A program made the translations under genes and the position numbers. Below, piece after piece: positions 52,024 to 63,446 of a DNA stretch of 64,000 bases (position 1 is the stretch's first letter; each line of letters starts with the position of its first letter). The notes beneath the pieces were generated by a model. The model was not told the origin of the DNA. It searched no databases and was given only the letters and a program-made list of their open reading frames with translations. The stretch is from Candidatus Acidiferrales bacterium (lineage in GTDB: Bacteria > Bacteroidota > Ignavibacteria > Kryptoniales > JAKASW01), in the NCBI GenBank assembly GCA_035515795.1, contig DATJAY010000005.1, forward strand, positions 62,001-126,000, written 5' to 3'.

Positions 52024-53352
52024 TCATGCACCAGCGACGACAATTTTCTCGAGCTCCTCCAGCGATTTCCCTTTTGTCTCGGGCATGATCTTCCATACGA
52101 AGAAGAAGAATGGAATCATCATGATCGCGAAGAACATAAACACGTTTCCCCCGCCGAAATTTGTGAGTGCCATGGGAAAAACCAGCCCGATGACCGCGTT
52201 CATGATCCAATGTGTAAATGAACCAAGCGCCTGGCCCTTCGATCTAACCTTGTTCGGGAATATTTCCGCCAGGAAAACCCAGATGACTGCTCCTTGTGAG
52301 AATGCAAAAAATGCTATAAAGCCGATAATAAATGCTACGACTCCGGTGGCACCGAAAAGCGTCTCATCATAATAGTGAAGTGCGGCGCCGCCGAGCGAGA
52401 GAAACATTCCTACGGCTCCCACCAGGAGCAAGCTCTTTCGCCCGAATCTGTCGATAAAAAACATGGCTACTATGGTGAACGCCATGTTGGTGACACCGAC
52501 GGCGACGGCCTGGAGCATCGCAGCGTTTGTGCTTGCGCCCGCCTTCTCAAATATCATGGGGGCATAATACATTATTACGTTTATTCCGGACAACTGGTTG
52601 AATATCGCAAGCAGCACGGCGCATGTGATTGCGAATCTATACTTCTTCTGGAAAAGGCTCGTTGTCTTCCGGCCGGATTCGTCTTTTAAAGAGTTGACGA
52701 TGTCATTTAGTTCGGATGCCGCGTTGAGTGCTCCGACTTTCCGGAGGACTGATCTTGCTTTTTCAACATGATTTTTCTTGACTAGCCATCGTGGACTCTC
52801 CGGCACTAAGAAGAGGAGAACGAAAAATATTGCGGCGGGTACCGCCATCACGCCGAACATCCAGCGCCAGTTGTCTGAGCCGGTACTGACAAGTAGATAG
52901 TTCGAGAAAAATGCGACGAGAATCCCGAACACTATGTTGAATTGGGCAATCGCAACCAGCCTTCCTCTCAATCGACCGGGGGAAATTTCGGCGATATACA
53001 TCGGCGCCATTACGGAGGCAGCTCCAATTGCCAGACCTCCGACAAATCTTGAGACAAGGAGCGTCCACCATGCGGTCGACAACGCACAACCGATGGCAGA
53101 GACGAAGTACATCGCTCCGCAGATGAAAAGCATGATGCGCCTCCCGAAGGTATCCCCGGGTTTGCCGACTGAAATCGCTCCGACAACTGTGCCCCACAAG
53201 GCGACCGACACCGTAATCCCGAGAGTTGCATCGGAGAGGCTAAAATATTGCGATATGAATTTTGTCGTTCCCGAAATTACTGCCGTATCGAAGCCAAACA
53301 GGAAGCTCCCCAAAGCCGACACAACTGTGGCAAACAAGAGGTTTCTGTTCAT
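52024..53352 (-). CDS. Sugar porter family MFS transporter (XylE/GalP-like)
   Basis: 442 residues and twelve predicted membrane segments. Sugar-porter signatures are present: 'GKPGDTFGRRIML', 'RFVGGLAIGAASVMAPMYIAEISPGRLRG', 'PESPRWLV' and the C-terminal 'PETKGKSLEELEK'. This family includes xylose:H+ (XylE) and galactose:H+ (GalP) symporters. Either sugar would fit, since xylose comes from the xylan locus and galactose from GH27/GH35, but the operon favours galactose. Confidence 0.93.
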   Translation of the reverse strand: MNRNLLFATVVSALGSFLFGFDTAVISGTTKFISQYFSLSDATLGITVSVALWGTVVGAISVGKPGDTFGRRIMLFICGAMYFVSAIGCALSTAWWTLLVSRFVGGLAIGAASVMAPMYIAEISPGRLRGRLVAIAQFNIVFGILVAFFSNYLLVSTGSDNWRWMFGVMAVPAAIFFVLLFLVPESPRWLVKKNHVEKARSVLRKVGALNAASELNDIVNSLKDESGRKTTSLFQKKYRFAITCAVLLAIFNQLSGINVIMYYAPMIFEKAGASTNAAMLQAVAVGVTNMAFTIVAMFFIDRFGRKSLLLVGAVGMFLSLGGAALHYYDETLFGATGVVAFIIGFIAFFAFSQGAVIWVFLAEIFPNKVRSKGQALGSFTHWIMNAVIGLVFPMALTNFGGGNVFMFFAIMMIPFFFFVWKIMPETKGKSLEELEKIVVAGA

Positions 53353-53479
53353 CGCATCACCGGATGATTGAAGGATTTGGAATGAAGTTCCTCATAGTGC
53401 CACAATATGAGAACGTTAAACTTTATTTTAAAGAGAGAAAATAGGGAATGAACGAGGCCGTCGGTGAAGCACCGGAGAA

Positions 53480-54526
53480 TTAGCGATTCTCTCGGTTCTC
53501 GTAATGCACTTCCGACATCTCGCGGAGCCTTTCGGCAGCCGCTTCGGCAGTAATGTCACGCTGCGGATTCGCGAGCATCTCATAGCCGACCATGAACTTC
53601 TTTACGGAAGCCGACCTTAGAAGCGGAGGATAAAAATGCATATGAAGATGCCATTCCGGATGATTCACGGCATCAGTGGGCGATTGATGTATTCCTGAGG
53701 AATAAGGAAATGACGTCTCGAATAGATTGTCGTACCGAACGGTAATTTTTTTCAGCGCCGATGCAAAATCTTCATTGTCATCTCCGTTAAACTCAGCTAG
53801 ACTAGCTTGATGTTTCTTCGGTGCGATTAGAACTTCGAATGGCCACACAGCCCAGAAAGGAACGACAGCAACGAACCGGTCGGTTTCAAAAACGACCCTG
53901 TCCTTTTGCTCCAACTCCAATGCAATATAATCACAAATAATACATCGGCCGGTCCGTCTTCGAAATTCCTCAAAGTTTCTCGATTCTTTCGAAGGTTCAA
54001 CCGGGATTGAGCTCTCGGCCCAAATCTGGCAGTGCGGATGCGGATTGCTGCACCCCATCAGCTCACCTTTGTTTTCAAATATCTGGACATAGTTGACATC
54101 ATCAAGCTTTCCGAGACTAATATATTCCGACCTCCACACCTCAACAACGCCGGCAATCTGTCGTTCATCCATTTCGGCCAGGGTTAGGTGATGGCGAGGA
54201 GAAAAGCAAACGACGCGACAGATTCCGCTTTCACTTTCAGCTTGTATCAACCCGTCGACATTGATCTTTGTCGTCTCGTGACTGAGTGCGCTGAAATCAT
54301 TGTCAAACACGAAAGTATTTTGATAATCGGGATTTTTCTCTCCGTTTGCCCGTTCATTGCCGGGGCATAGATAACATCCCGGATCGTATGTGGGAAGAAC
54401 GGTTGCGGATACCCTTTCTACTTTTCCGAGCCATGGCCGCTTGAGTCGTCCGGGAGAAACGAGTATCCATTCTCCGGTCAGGATGTTTCTTCTTCTGTGA
54501 GTCTTGGATTGTAGATTCCGATCCAT
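53480..54526 (-). CDS. galT: Galactose-1-phosphate uridylyltransferase
   Basis: 348 residues. The active-site motif is 'NPHPHCQIW', with nucleophile His165, and a structural zinc pair is at Cys51/Cys54 (CYLCPGN). The C-terminal '[13 protein letters not shown]' is also typical. It exchanges UMP between UDP-glucose and galactose-1-phosphate in the Leloir pathway. It lies 67 bases after galK on the same strand. UDP-galactose 4-epimerase is not encoded in the window. Confidence 0.97.
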   Translation of the reverse strand: MDRNLQSKTHRRRNILTGEWILVSPGRLKRPWLGKVERVSATVLPTYDPGCYLCPGNERANGEKNPDYQNTFVFDNDFSALSHETTKINVDGLIQAESESGICRVVCFSPRHHLTLAEMDERQIAGVVEVWRSEYISLGKLDDVNYVQIFENKGELMGCSNPHPHCQIWAESSIPVEPSKESRNFEEFRRRTGRCIICDYIALELEQKDRVVFETDRFVAVVPFWAVWPFEVLIAPKKHQASLAEFNGDDNEDFASALKKITVRYDNLFETSFPYSSGIHQSPTDAVNHPEWHLHMHFYPPLLRSASVKKFMVGYEMLANPQRDITAEAAAERLREMSEVHYENRENR

Positions 54527-54593
54527 GCTGTCGCTACATGTTGATTAAGCCTTGCCGAAAAAAAATTCAAGGAGACAGTTACAGGCGTTTCGT

Positions 54594-55778
54594 TCACCTC
54601 GAGACAACATCGGCCCCGGAGACAAGTTTACATTCGTAGAACTCTGGCTCTTTTCCCGTTTTCCTCTGATACTCTCTTTTTACACCTACTCTGAAATCCT
54701 GTAGAGAATCTTTTTCGATCAAATTGATTGTGCACCCGCCGAACCCGGCACCCATCATTCTTGCTCCGAGTACACCGTCGATCTGGGATGCCGTGTCGAC
54801 AAGCAAATCAAGCTCATTGCAGCTGACACTATATTTATTCCGAAGGCCGTCATGGGATGCGTAGAGCAGATCACCCAATTTTTCGTACTCTTTCATTTCG
54901 AGGGCTTTGCTGGCAGATCTTACCCTGTCATTTTCTTCAAGCACATAACGGCACCTGTCGTAGACGACCGGTTCGAGCTCGTGTCTGCAGTTCTCCAATA
55001 GATCGATACTCACATCGCGCAATCTAGAAACCGGATGACCGACGGATGCAATTTTCCTTACGCCGGACTCGCACTGGCGACGACGAAGATTATATTCCGA
55101 ATTCGCAAGGTCGTGCTTAATGCCGGTGTCACAAAGGACGAGACTTAGATTTTTCATGTCAAATGGGATGTACCTGTAATCCAGTGAACGGCAGTCGAGC
55201 TGGAATACCGAGTCCTCTTTCGCGATGAGATTTGCAAATTGATCCATGATGCCGCACATTACGCCGACAAATTGGTGCTCTGATTCCTGTGCCATTGCGG
55301 CGAGCTGGACACGTTCGATTCCCAGTTCAAAAATTTCATTTAGCGCAAATGCAAGCCCTGCTTCGATGGCAGCGGAAGACGATAGCCCTGCGCCAATTGG
55401 AATATCTCCTCCGAATAAACAATCAAACCCGTGCAGTGCATATCCATTCTTCTGCAATTGATCCACGACGCCGATAAGATAATTTGCCCAGCGCTTTGAG
55501 GATTTTTCAGGTGCGTTCACATCAAATTCGCAGCTGTCTTGAATGTCGCTTGCATACAATCTGCATCTCGAGTCTTTCCTTCTTGAGATGACGAAATTTA
55601 TGGAGCGATTTATTGCCGCGGGAAGGACAAGCCCGTCATTGTAGTCGGTGTGTTCGCCGATGAGATTTATTCTTCCTGGCGAGCGAACGACGATTACTTC
55701 GTCCTTCTTTCCGTAAGAGCCGAAGAACTTTTCTCTGACAGCCCGGAAGAGATCGTTGGAAGCACTCAACGTTTCCAT
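54594..55778 (-). CDS. galK: Galactokinase
   Basis: 394 residues. GHMP-kinase motifs are clear: galactokinase signature 'GRINLIGEHTDYNDG' (35-49), ATP loop 'PIGAGLSSSAAIE' (127-139) and C-terminal 'GARMMGAGFGGCTINL'. It phosphorylates alpha-D-galactose at C1. It is the first large gene of the minus-strand operon (galK, galT, sugar porter, FucP-type permease, ROK kinase). The divergent LacI gene and the 14-bp operator palindrome lie directly upstream. Confidence 0.97.
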   Translation of the reverse strand: METLSASNDLFRAVREKFFGSYGKKDEVIVVRSPGRINLIGEHTDYNDGLVLPAAINRSINFVISRRKDSRCRLYASDIQDSCEFDVNAPEKSSKRWANYLIGVVDQLQKNGYALHGFDCLFGGDIPIGAGLSSSAAIEAGLAFALNEIFELGIERVQLAAMAQESEHQFVGVMCGIMDQFANLIAKEDSVFQLDCRSLDYRYIPFDMKNLSLVLCDTGIKHDLANSEYNLRRRQCESGVRKIASVGHPVSRLRDVSIDLLENCRHELEPVVYDRCRYVLEENDRVRSASKALEMKEYEKLGDLLYASHDGLRNKYSVSCNELDLLVDTASQIDGVLGARMMGAGFGGCTINLIEKDSLQDFRVGVKREYQRKTGKEPEFYECKLVSGADVVSR

Positions 55779-55828
55779 CAGAATTCCTTAAAACACTCTT
55801 CTTTTGTTGAAGTCACAGCGTCATTCAT
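55778..55828 (-). other. Possible 16-codon leader ORF before galK
   Basis: On the minus strand a short frame (M-N-D-A-V-T-S-T-K-E-E-C-F-K-E-F) starts at 55828 behind AAGGA and stops at 55778-55780. Its stop overlaps the galK start in TGATG. Such an arrangement allows translational coupling, but nothing shows that the peptide is made or matters. Confidence 0.3.
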
Positions 55829-55921
55829 GTTTAGATTTCCGAATTCCTTTATGACGTAAAAAAACAGCACGGTTTCGCGCGGTTCTCAAAAAGATGTCGA
55901 ATTTGAACGATTCGACGCTTA

Positions 55922-55935
55922 TGTTAGCGCTAACA
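55922..55935. promoter_or_regulatory. LacI-family operator palindrome
   Basis: TGTTAGCGCTAACA is a perfect 14-bp palindrome with the central CpG usual for LacI-family operators. It lies in the 364-base divergent region between galK (minus strand) and the LacI gene at 56143. It is well placed to control both the galactose operon and the regulator itself. The rest of this gap shows nothing else I can name. Confidence 0.8.
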
Positions 55936-56142
55936 AAATTTAATTGCTTTTCGTGTAAATATCAAGTGGCTATCAGTCTTTCTATTGTAATCATTGGGCG
56001 GGGTGCATAAATTCAATGAGGGTTGTCTCAGCATTGTCAAGAGAGGCCATCGTTGGAAAAATTGGCGCAACTTGTCTCAAAATCTTATAAGAATATGTCT
56101 TATGTTCGATCCTCGCATCATAAGAAGTGATGAATAAGAATA

Positions 56143-57195
56143 ATGCCTCCAAAAATAAGAACGCGAAGCTCATCCAAGCATGTAACAGTTGAGGCGATCG
56201 CCTTACGTCTTGGAATATCTGCAATGACGGTTTCAAGGGCGCTCAATGGTCGGCCTAATGTCAGCAAGGAAACCAAAGAGCGAGTCCTGGCCGCTGCAAA
56301 GAAATATGGCTACGTCCCCAATCACATAGCACGGAGCCTCGCCACCAAGAAGACAGATACAATCGGCGTCGTTGTACCGGAGATCACTCACTCTTTTTTT
56401 CCGGAAGTCATACGCGGAATTGAAGATGCCGCATACGCAGCGGGCTACCATCTTATCCTGGCCCACTCTGCAGAAGACTATAACAGGGAGCTTGATGCGA
56501 TGAATACCCTGAAGTCAAAGAGAGTGGATGGCATGTTGATTTCCATTGCACAAACGGTCACGGATCATTCTGCATACGGAGAGACCATAGGCCGCGGAAT
56601 CCCCATCGTGTTCTTCGATCGAGTTGCCCGTGATATCGGCGCGAGCAGCGTAAGTATCGACGATGAAAATTGTTGTACCATGATAACTGAGCATTTGATT
56701 GATCATGGTTATAAATCCATTGCTCATCTGAGTGGTCCAACTACAGTATCGATAGGGAAAGAAAGGCTCGCTGGATTCAGGAAGGCATTGAAACACCACG
56801 ACTTGAGATTTAGACCGGAGCTTGTCGTTCAGTCCGGTTTTCATGAGAACGGCGGATATGCCGCGATGGAGAAAATTCTGCAATTACCGCCGGCTGAAAG
56901 GCCGGACGCGGTAGTCGCGGTTAACGATCCGGCGGCATTCGGGGCAATGAAGGCCATGATGGAACACGGACTCAGAATTCCTGAGGACATTGCAATCGTC
57001 GGGATGTCGGATGACGTTAGAGCAGAACTTGCTTCAACTCCACTGACTACTATGAGACAGCCGGCATATGAGATTGGAAAGACGGCGGCGGCAACTCTCA
57101 TATCTGAAATTGAGGGAAAATCAAAACCGGGGAAGAGAATAACTGTCGACACTGAACTGATCGTGAGAAAATCCTGCGGTTGCGGAATTAACTAA
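56143..57195 (+). CDS. LacI-family regulator of the galactose operon
   Basis: 350 residues. The helix-turn-helix 'VTVEAIALRLGISAMTVSRALN' is at ~14-35, with hinge 'HIARSLATKKTDTIGVVVPE' and a ligand-binding domain ending in 'DDVRAELASTPLTTMRQP'. The C-terminus carries 'KSCGCG'. Divergent placement from galK and the palindrome at 55922 point to local control, probably by a galactose-related effector. It is clearly different from the LacI regulator at 37799. Confidence 0.94.
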   Translation: MPPKIRTRSSSKHVTVEAIALRLGISAMTVSRALNGRPNVSKETKERVLAAAKKYGYVPNHIARSLATKKTDTIGVVVPEITHSFFPEVIRGIEDAAYAAGYHLILAHSAEDYNRELDAMNTLKSKRVDGMLISIAQTVTDHSAYGETIGRGIPIVFFDRVARDIGASSVSIDDENCCTMITEHLIDHGYKSIAHLSGPTTVSIGKERLAGFRKALKHHDLRFRPELVVQSGFHENGGYAAMEKILQLPPAERPDAVVAVNDPAAFGAMKAMMEHGLRIPEDIAIVGMSDDVRAELASTPLTTMRQPAYEIGKTAAATLISEIEGKSKPGKRITVDTELIVRKSCGCGIN

Positions 57196-57524
57196 TACTT
57201 TTCGAGATAAGACGACAACAAGAAACCTCACATCCGAAGAAGATGTTCAAGTCGTCATTCAACTATTGCTATAGGCAGGGATAACCCAGATGTCCATGGC
57301 CGCCAAGTTGGATTCCGCGGGGAAGCGAGAAATGTTCTTTATGTATTGCCTTCTCAAGGTTGGTCACGGTATCTGAAGTCGCAGTATGTCGTGGTCTCTT
57401 GGATAAGAGAAGGAGCAAACTTCATGTTTTGAAGTTTCATTATCAATCGAGGAACGATTTCGGGAACAAATTGTTGGCAATTGGGAATCCACTTTGACAT
57501 AAACCAAAATTTATTGGAGGAGGA
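57196..57524. other. Intergenic region, no gene recognised
   Basis: The 329-base gap has no convincing frame. It contains a small hairpin (AAACTTCA at 57417-57424 pairing with TGAAGTTT at 57430-57437, 5-base loop) without a T-run. A strong GGAGGAGG ribosome site for the next gene lies at its end. I see no promoter or RNA class that I can name. Confidence 0.5.
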
Positions 57525-58172
57525 ATGAAAATAGGAGTTTTTGGTACCGGAATGGTAGGGAATACTATCGGTACAAAGCTCATCCAACTAGGCCATGAAG
57601 TAAAAATGGGATCGCGGACTGCGGATAATCAAAAAGCGGCAGAATGGGTGAAAGCAAACGGATCGAAAGCTTCGCAGGGAACATTTTCCGATGCTGCAGC
57701 TTTCGGAGAGATACTCTTCAACTGCACGTCAGGGATGAAATCAATCGATGCGTTGAAACTTGCCGGTGAAAAGAACATGGAAGGCAAAATCTTGGTCGAT
57801 GTCGCAAACCCGCTCGACTTCTCGAAGGGAATGCCCCCGGCCTTGAGTGTTTGCAACACCGACTCCTTGGGGGAACAGATTCAGCGTACGTTTCCGAAAG
57901 TGAAAGTTGTCAAATCGCTCAACACTGTTAATTGTAAGATCATGGTCGAACCCTCGCTTGTGAAGGGTGACCACGATATCTTCGTGGCAGGCAACGACAA
58001 AGCTGCAAAGGATAAAATTAGTCAAATGATGAAAGATTGGTTTGGGTGGAAATCTGTTATCGACCTCGGCGACATCACTGCCGCCCGATCTCTTGAAATG
58101 TTACTCCCTATCTGGGTGAGGCTGATGGGGATTTTCCAAACGCCGAATTTTAATTTCAGGATCGTGAAATAA
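57525..58172 (+). CDS. NADP-dependent F420-reductase-like oxidoreductase (NAD(P)-binding)
   Basis: 215 residues preceded by GGAGGAGG. The Rossmann motif 'IGVFGTGMVGNTIG' opens the protein, followed by the NADP-type 'KMGSRTADNQKA' and 'ILVDVANPLDFSKGMPP'. It belongs to the group named after coenzyme F420:NADP reductase. In bacteria without F420 these proteins have other, mostly unknown, redox roles. No neighbour explains its function. Confidence 0.85.
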   Translation: MKIGVFGTGMVGNTIGTKLIQLGHEVKMGSRTADNQKAAEWVKANGSKASQGTFSDAAAFGEILFNCTSGMKSIDALKLAGEKNMEGKILVDVANPLDFSKGMPPALSVCNTDSLGEQIQRTFPKVKVVKSLNTVNCKIMVEPSLVKGDHDIFVAGNDKAAKDKISQMMKDWFGWKSVIDLGDITAARSLEMLLPIWVRLMGIFQTPNFNFRIVK

Positions 58173-58247
58173 ATGTCTTGCCCCCGTCAGGCCGAAAGCG
58201 GCATTGATGGGGTCTCTCTTGTTGCAACTCTCCGTCATACCGAATAA

Positions 58248-59678
<1,431 letters not shown>

Positions 59679-59689
59679 GTACCAGCTCA

Positions 59690-60253
59690 TCATCTTGAAC
59701 CATTAATTTCTGGCCGATAATCACTCCTGAATAATCTGAACAGGACGTGGCGCCTCAACCGGTGTCCTTCCTTAATGTTGGGATGATCAAATTCTCTCAC
59801 TCTTTCCATCCCGATCCTTTCCATCACCTTTATTGAACGCCAATTCAAAAGGGACGTGAAAGAATATACTTCAGTGAATTGAAACTCATCGAATCCATAA
59901 CGAAGGCAAGCCCTTGCTCCTTCCGTCGCGTAACCTTTTCCCCATGCCTCTTTTCTCAAACGCCACCCGATTTCAACGCAAGGTGTGAAGTCAGATCGAA
60001 ATGTAGTAAGGTTGAATCCCGTGAAACCTATGAATCCCCGATCCTTTTTTGTTTCAACCGCCCAGAGCCCGTAACCATTTTCATCCATGTTCTTTACAAT
60101 TCTCTCAAGGAATTGGTCGCTTTCCTCGCTCTTCAACGAGTTAGGAAAATATTCCATCACCTGCGGATCGGAATTCATCTTTCGGAACTCAATCCTGTCG
60201 GCGTCTGTCCACCGTCGAATACATAGCCTTTCGGTTTCAATGATGCATTTCAT
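59690..60253 (-). CDS. GNAT-family N-acetyltransferase (RimJ/RimL-like)
   Basis: 187 residues with the GNAT layout. 'IETERLCIRRWTDADRIEF' opens the fold, 'EIGWRLRKEAWGKGYATEGARACLRYGF' holds the acetyl-CoA pyrophosphate loop, and 'SFTSLLNWRSIKVMERIGMERVREFDHP' ends it. This subgroup acetylates N-termini of ribosomal proteins or small amines; the substrate is unknown. It converges with the lyase gene, leaving only 11 bases. Confidence 0.9.
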   Translation of the reverse strand: MKCIIETERLCIRRWTDADRIEFRKMNSDPQVMEYFPNSLKSEESDQFLERIVKNMDENGYGLWAVETKKDRGFIGFTGFNLTTFRSDFTPCVEIGWRLRKEAWGKGYATEGARACLRYGFDEFQFTEVYSFTSLLNWRSIKVMERIGMERVREFDHPNIKEGHRLRRHVLFRLFRSDYRPEINGSR

Positions 60254-60309
60254 TGAGTAGCTCCGTGCGGAAGTCGATAGGAGAATTTTGGAATTTCAAT
60301 CGCGGCATG

Positions 60310-60729
60310 TTATTGCGTGGAGCGAAAAAGGGCCTTGAGCATCTCTGCAACTGTATGTGGGTTTCTTCCTTCAATGTCGCTTCTATGGATCATGCCTGCA
60401 AACTTTCCGTCTTTCATGATTGCAAACGAAGGCGATGATGGCGGCTGGCCTATGAAATAATTTCGCGCGCGCTCCGTCGCCAGGCTGTCCTGTCCGGCAA
60501 AGACCGTCGCCAGATCATCAGGAATGATTTTTCCGTTGAGTGCCATCTCGACCGCCGGTCTGGCGATTCCCCCGGCACAACCGCAGGTCGAATTGACAAA
60601 GATCAGTAGAGTCCTCTTGTTATTTTTTATAGCTTCATCGACATCCTCTGGAGTTCGCAATTCCTTGAAGCCGAGCGATCTGACCTTATGTCGAATGTCC
60701 TCAACGAATAAATCGATTGTAGCAACCAT
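60310..60729 (-). CDS. BrxA/BrxB-type bacilliredoxin
   Basis: 139 residues. A thioredoxin-like fold carries the Cys49-Gly-Cys51 motif in 'FVNSTCGCAGGIARPA', and 'GQDSLATERARNYFIGQPPSSPSFAI' follows. This matches the YphP/YqiW (bacilliredoxin) family, which removes bacillithiol from proteins after oxidative stress. The Cys-Gly-Cys active site is fully present. Whether this organism makes bacillithiol cannot be told from the window. Confidence 0.92.
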   Translation of the reverse strand: MVATIDLFVEDIRHKVRSLGFKELRTPEDVDEAIKNNKRTLLIFVNSTCGCAGGIARPAVEMALNGKIIPDDLATVFAGQDSLATERARNYFIGQPPSSPSFAIMKDGKFAGMIHRSDIEGRNPHTVAEMLKALFRSTQ

Positions 60730-60863
60730 ATATTTCTCCGTTCGTTTGTATGATTAAACAACGAATCGGCAAAAATAGTTTTTAGGATTAACAGCAAAGC
60801 TGCGAAGACACAAAGATGCCTAATTTTTTATTCGTGGCTTTGCGTCCCGGCGGTAAAAATATC

Positions 60864-62264
60864 TTATAGATGTGTGATCGCTTCGAGAACCTTATCGACT
60901 TTCTCTTTTGATTCGGCTTCGCAGTAATAACGGATGAGAGGCTCCGTCCCGGATGCGCGGACCAGCATCCAGCCGCCGTCTGCAAAGAAATACTTGTATC
61001 CGTCGATTTTCAGGACGTGATCGATTTTGTGTCCTGCGACTTCCTTCAAACCCTTCTTCAACTTTCCGAGAACTCTTTGTTTGTACTGCTCCGTTGTGCG
61101 CACGTCGATTCTTCTGTAAACGTGTGGTCCAACCTGATCGAATAGTTCTTTCACAAGTTCTCCGAGAGTTTTTGTGCGCTTCGCCATCATTTCGCAAATC
61201 GTCAGTCCGAGGAACAGGCCGTCCCGTTCGGGTATGTGTCCTTTGAGTCCGACTCCTCCGCTCTCTTCGCCGCCGATGAGAACATCGCGGCTAATCATCA
61301 CCGCGGCTACGTGTTTGAATCCAACGGGCAACTCCGTCAAAGTGAGGTTATATTTCTTTGCGAGAATGTCCGGCATATCGCCGACCGAAACAGTTTTCAC
61401 GACTTCACCCCGAAGCCCTTTCGTCTCATAGTAATATTTTAGAAGGAGGGCGTATACTTCCTGAGGTCCGACAAAATTTCCGTTCTCATCAACCGCGCCG
61501 ATCCTGTCTGCATCGCCATCGGTCGCAAGTCCGACACTGTAATTTCCTTTCGGCACGAACTTCAACAATTCACCGAGATGCATCGCGATTGGTTCCGGAT
61601 GCTCGCCGCCGAATGATGGATTGAACTCATCATGAATTACAGTTGCATCGCCGATGAGGTGTTTCAGAATCCCTTGTCCCGCACCGTACATTGCATCGTG
61701 GACGATTCTCAGCTGGGCATTTTTGATTGTCTCAATGTCGATCTTTTTTTTCAGATCATCTATGTAAATCTGGCGAAGATTCTCCTTACTGATCAGACCC
61801 TTCTTGCTCAAGTCATCAAAACTTTTCTTTATCGAGTCGATCGATTTCTGAGAGGTCCGGTTTGCGTCCTTCTCGACTTTTGCGACGTATTCGACTTCTT
61901 CCGGTCCGCCGAAATCGGCCTTCAACTTAAAGCCGTTGTACCTCGCAGGGTTGTGGCTCGCAGTTATTACGACTCCACCCGCGGCACCGAATTTCGGAAT
62001 CGCCAGTGAAAGGGCTGGCGTCGGACAATATCCATCCGAAAGAATAACTTTCAGACCGGTGCTCGCGATCACTTGAGCCGCTCTTTCCGCGAACTCCTGC
62101 GACTGAAATCGCGTGTCGTATCCTATCAGTATCCCGTTTCTAGCCTTCTTATGCTTTTTGTAAAATCTAGCAGTGGCTAGGGCGACTTTCGATACGTTGT
62201 CGAAAGTGTAATCTTGTGCGATGATTCCGCGCCAGCCGTCGGTTCCGAATTTTATTTTTGCCAT
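60864..62264 (-). CDS. Phosphoglucomutase/phosphomannomutase family protein
   Basis: 466 residues with all four alpha-D-phosphohexomutase motifs: phosphoserine Ser103 in 'TASHNP', metal site 'DGDADR' (249-254), sugar-specificity loop 'GGEESGG' and phosphate-binding 'RASGTEPLIRYY'. It interconverts hexose-1- and hexose-6-phosphates. With galK and galT it would carry galactose carbon from glucose-1-phosphate into glycolysis. Glucose versus mannose preference is not decided. Confidence 0.94.
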   Translation of the reverse strand: MAKIKFGTDGWRGIIAQDYTFDNVSKVALATARFYKKHKKARNGILIGYDTRFQSQEFAERAAQVIASTGLKVILSDGYCPTPALSLAIPKFGAAGGVVITASHNPARYNGFKLKADFGGPEEVEYVAKVEKDANRTSQKSIDSIKKSFDDLSKKGLISKENLRQIYIDDLKKKIDIETIKNAQLRIVHDAMYGAGQGILKHLIGDATVIHDEFNPSFGGEHPEPIAMHLGELLKFVPKGNYSVGLATDGDADRIGAVDENGNFVGPQEVYALLLKYYYETKGLRGEVVKTVSVGDMPDILAKKYNLTLTELPVGFKHVAAVMISRDVLIGGEESGGVGLKGHIPERDGLFLGLTICEMMAKRTKTLGELVKELFDQVGPHVYRRIDVRTTEQYKQRVLGKLKKGLKEVAGHKIDHVLKIDGYKYFFADGGWMLVRASGTEPLIRYYCEAESKEKVDKVLEAITHL

Positions 62265-62466
62265 GGTGATTCCTTTTGATTTTAATGGAATAAAATAAAA
62301 TTCAACCGTTTAAGTTGCAAAGACGTGACTCAGGAGTGCCATTTCAAAATCAGGGGATTGAATTGGTGCGAAACAATGTCTATGATATTTTCTGGATAGG
62401 ATATAATTAAGAATGATTTTCTGCGTCTTATGGATGTAAAGTCCTAAAGCTTTCTTTGGAGATAAC

Positions 62467-63270
62467 ATGAAATTGCTAATCATCGCTTGCTCCTTTTGTG
62501 CCTCGGTCATTGTTTGCTCCTGCATTCGCACTGGCTCCGGCACAACTGGACCTAAGATTCCGCAAACGATAGCCCTCGATGGTTATGGAGAGGAGCTTGA
62601 TTCTACATACTACAAGGTTTGGTCGGATAGCTCATGGGAGGAGTTCTATCAGGATACGACTATAAACGGAGTGACCTACACCGTACTTCTTGATGCCTAC
62701 GGCGAAGAAAGTCTTTACGACTCGGCAGGCTACTCCGGCTTCATTCTTCCTCAAACAATCTTTGGGGATACCGTTATTATATTTGATGCGCCGCTTCCTT
62801 CCCTGCCTGATACCATGGTTTCTGGTCAAACATACGTATTGAAGACAACTTTCTCTTTTCAGGGAGTGAGTTTTGTTCTTGAAGACGACGAATCCTTTCA
62901 GGGTGCGACCGCTTCGATCAACCTCCCATTCGGCACGTTCACGAATTGTCCGGACCTTGTATCAACCCAATCGATAACCGGCGGCGGGGAGACTGTGGCA
63001 GGAGGAGACCTCGAATATTGGCTAGCCAAAGGTCCTTCAGACATCCAGCAGAATATAAATTTGAACAATGGATACACATACACCATCGAAATGGTCTACG
63101 GAGTGGTCAACGGACAAGGCTGGGGTGTGAAGTATCCGAAAGCGCGGCTAAGTTACAAAGCATTTTCTAATGGGACGGTCACAGGACGGCGGCTCATTAT
63201 AGACTCTTACCGATCAATATCTCGAATTTATACTATTGTACCTCCGATTCGTAGCAGGAAAAGTAGATGA
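62467..63270 (+). CDS. Hypothetical envelope protein, probable lipoprotein
   Basis: 267 residues preceded by a GGAG site. The N-terminus 'MKLLIIACSFCASVIVCSC' is a short signal with Cys residues near 17-19, a loose lipobox. The remainder is beta-rich and Ser/Thr/Gly-rich with no motif I recognise ('GYTYTIEMVYGVVNGQGWGVKYPKARLSY'). The basic C-terminal end ('PPIRSRKSR') is unusual for such a protein. It is flanked by a phosphohexomutase and an OPT transporter, which give no clue to its role. Confidence 0.6.
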   Translation: MKLLIIACSFCASVIVCSCIRTGSGTTGPKIPQTIALDGYGEELDSTYYKVWSDSSWEEFYQDTTINGVTYTVLLDAYGEESLYDSAGYSGFILPQTIFGDTVIIFDAPLPSLPDTMVSGQTYVLKTTFSFQGVSFVLEDDESFQGATASINLPFGTFTNCPDLVSTQSITGGGETVAGGDLEYWLAKGPSDIQQNINLNNGYTYTIEMVYGVVNGQGWGVKYPKARLSYKAFSNGTVTGRRLIIDSYRSISRIYTIVPPIRSRKSR

Positions 63271-63446
63271 ATGTGAGTCAGGGCAGGATAGCTTTCGGCC
63301 TGTCCGATCTGTTGTTGAAATTCCTGTTCATTACATTTATATTCACGAAACGAAAATCGCCTTGAACTACCATACAAGATTTCGTGTCGACTCATTTCTT
63401 ATCAAGGGGCAAACAATTTTTCCCATAAACTAAAAAGGAGCTACTC

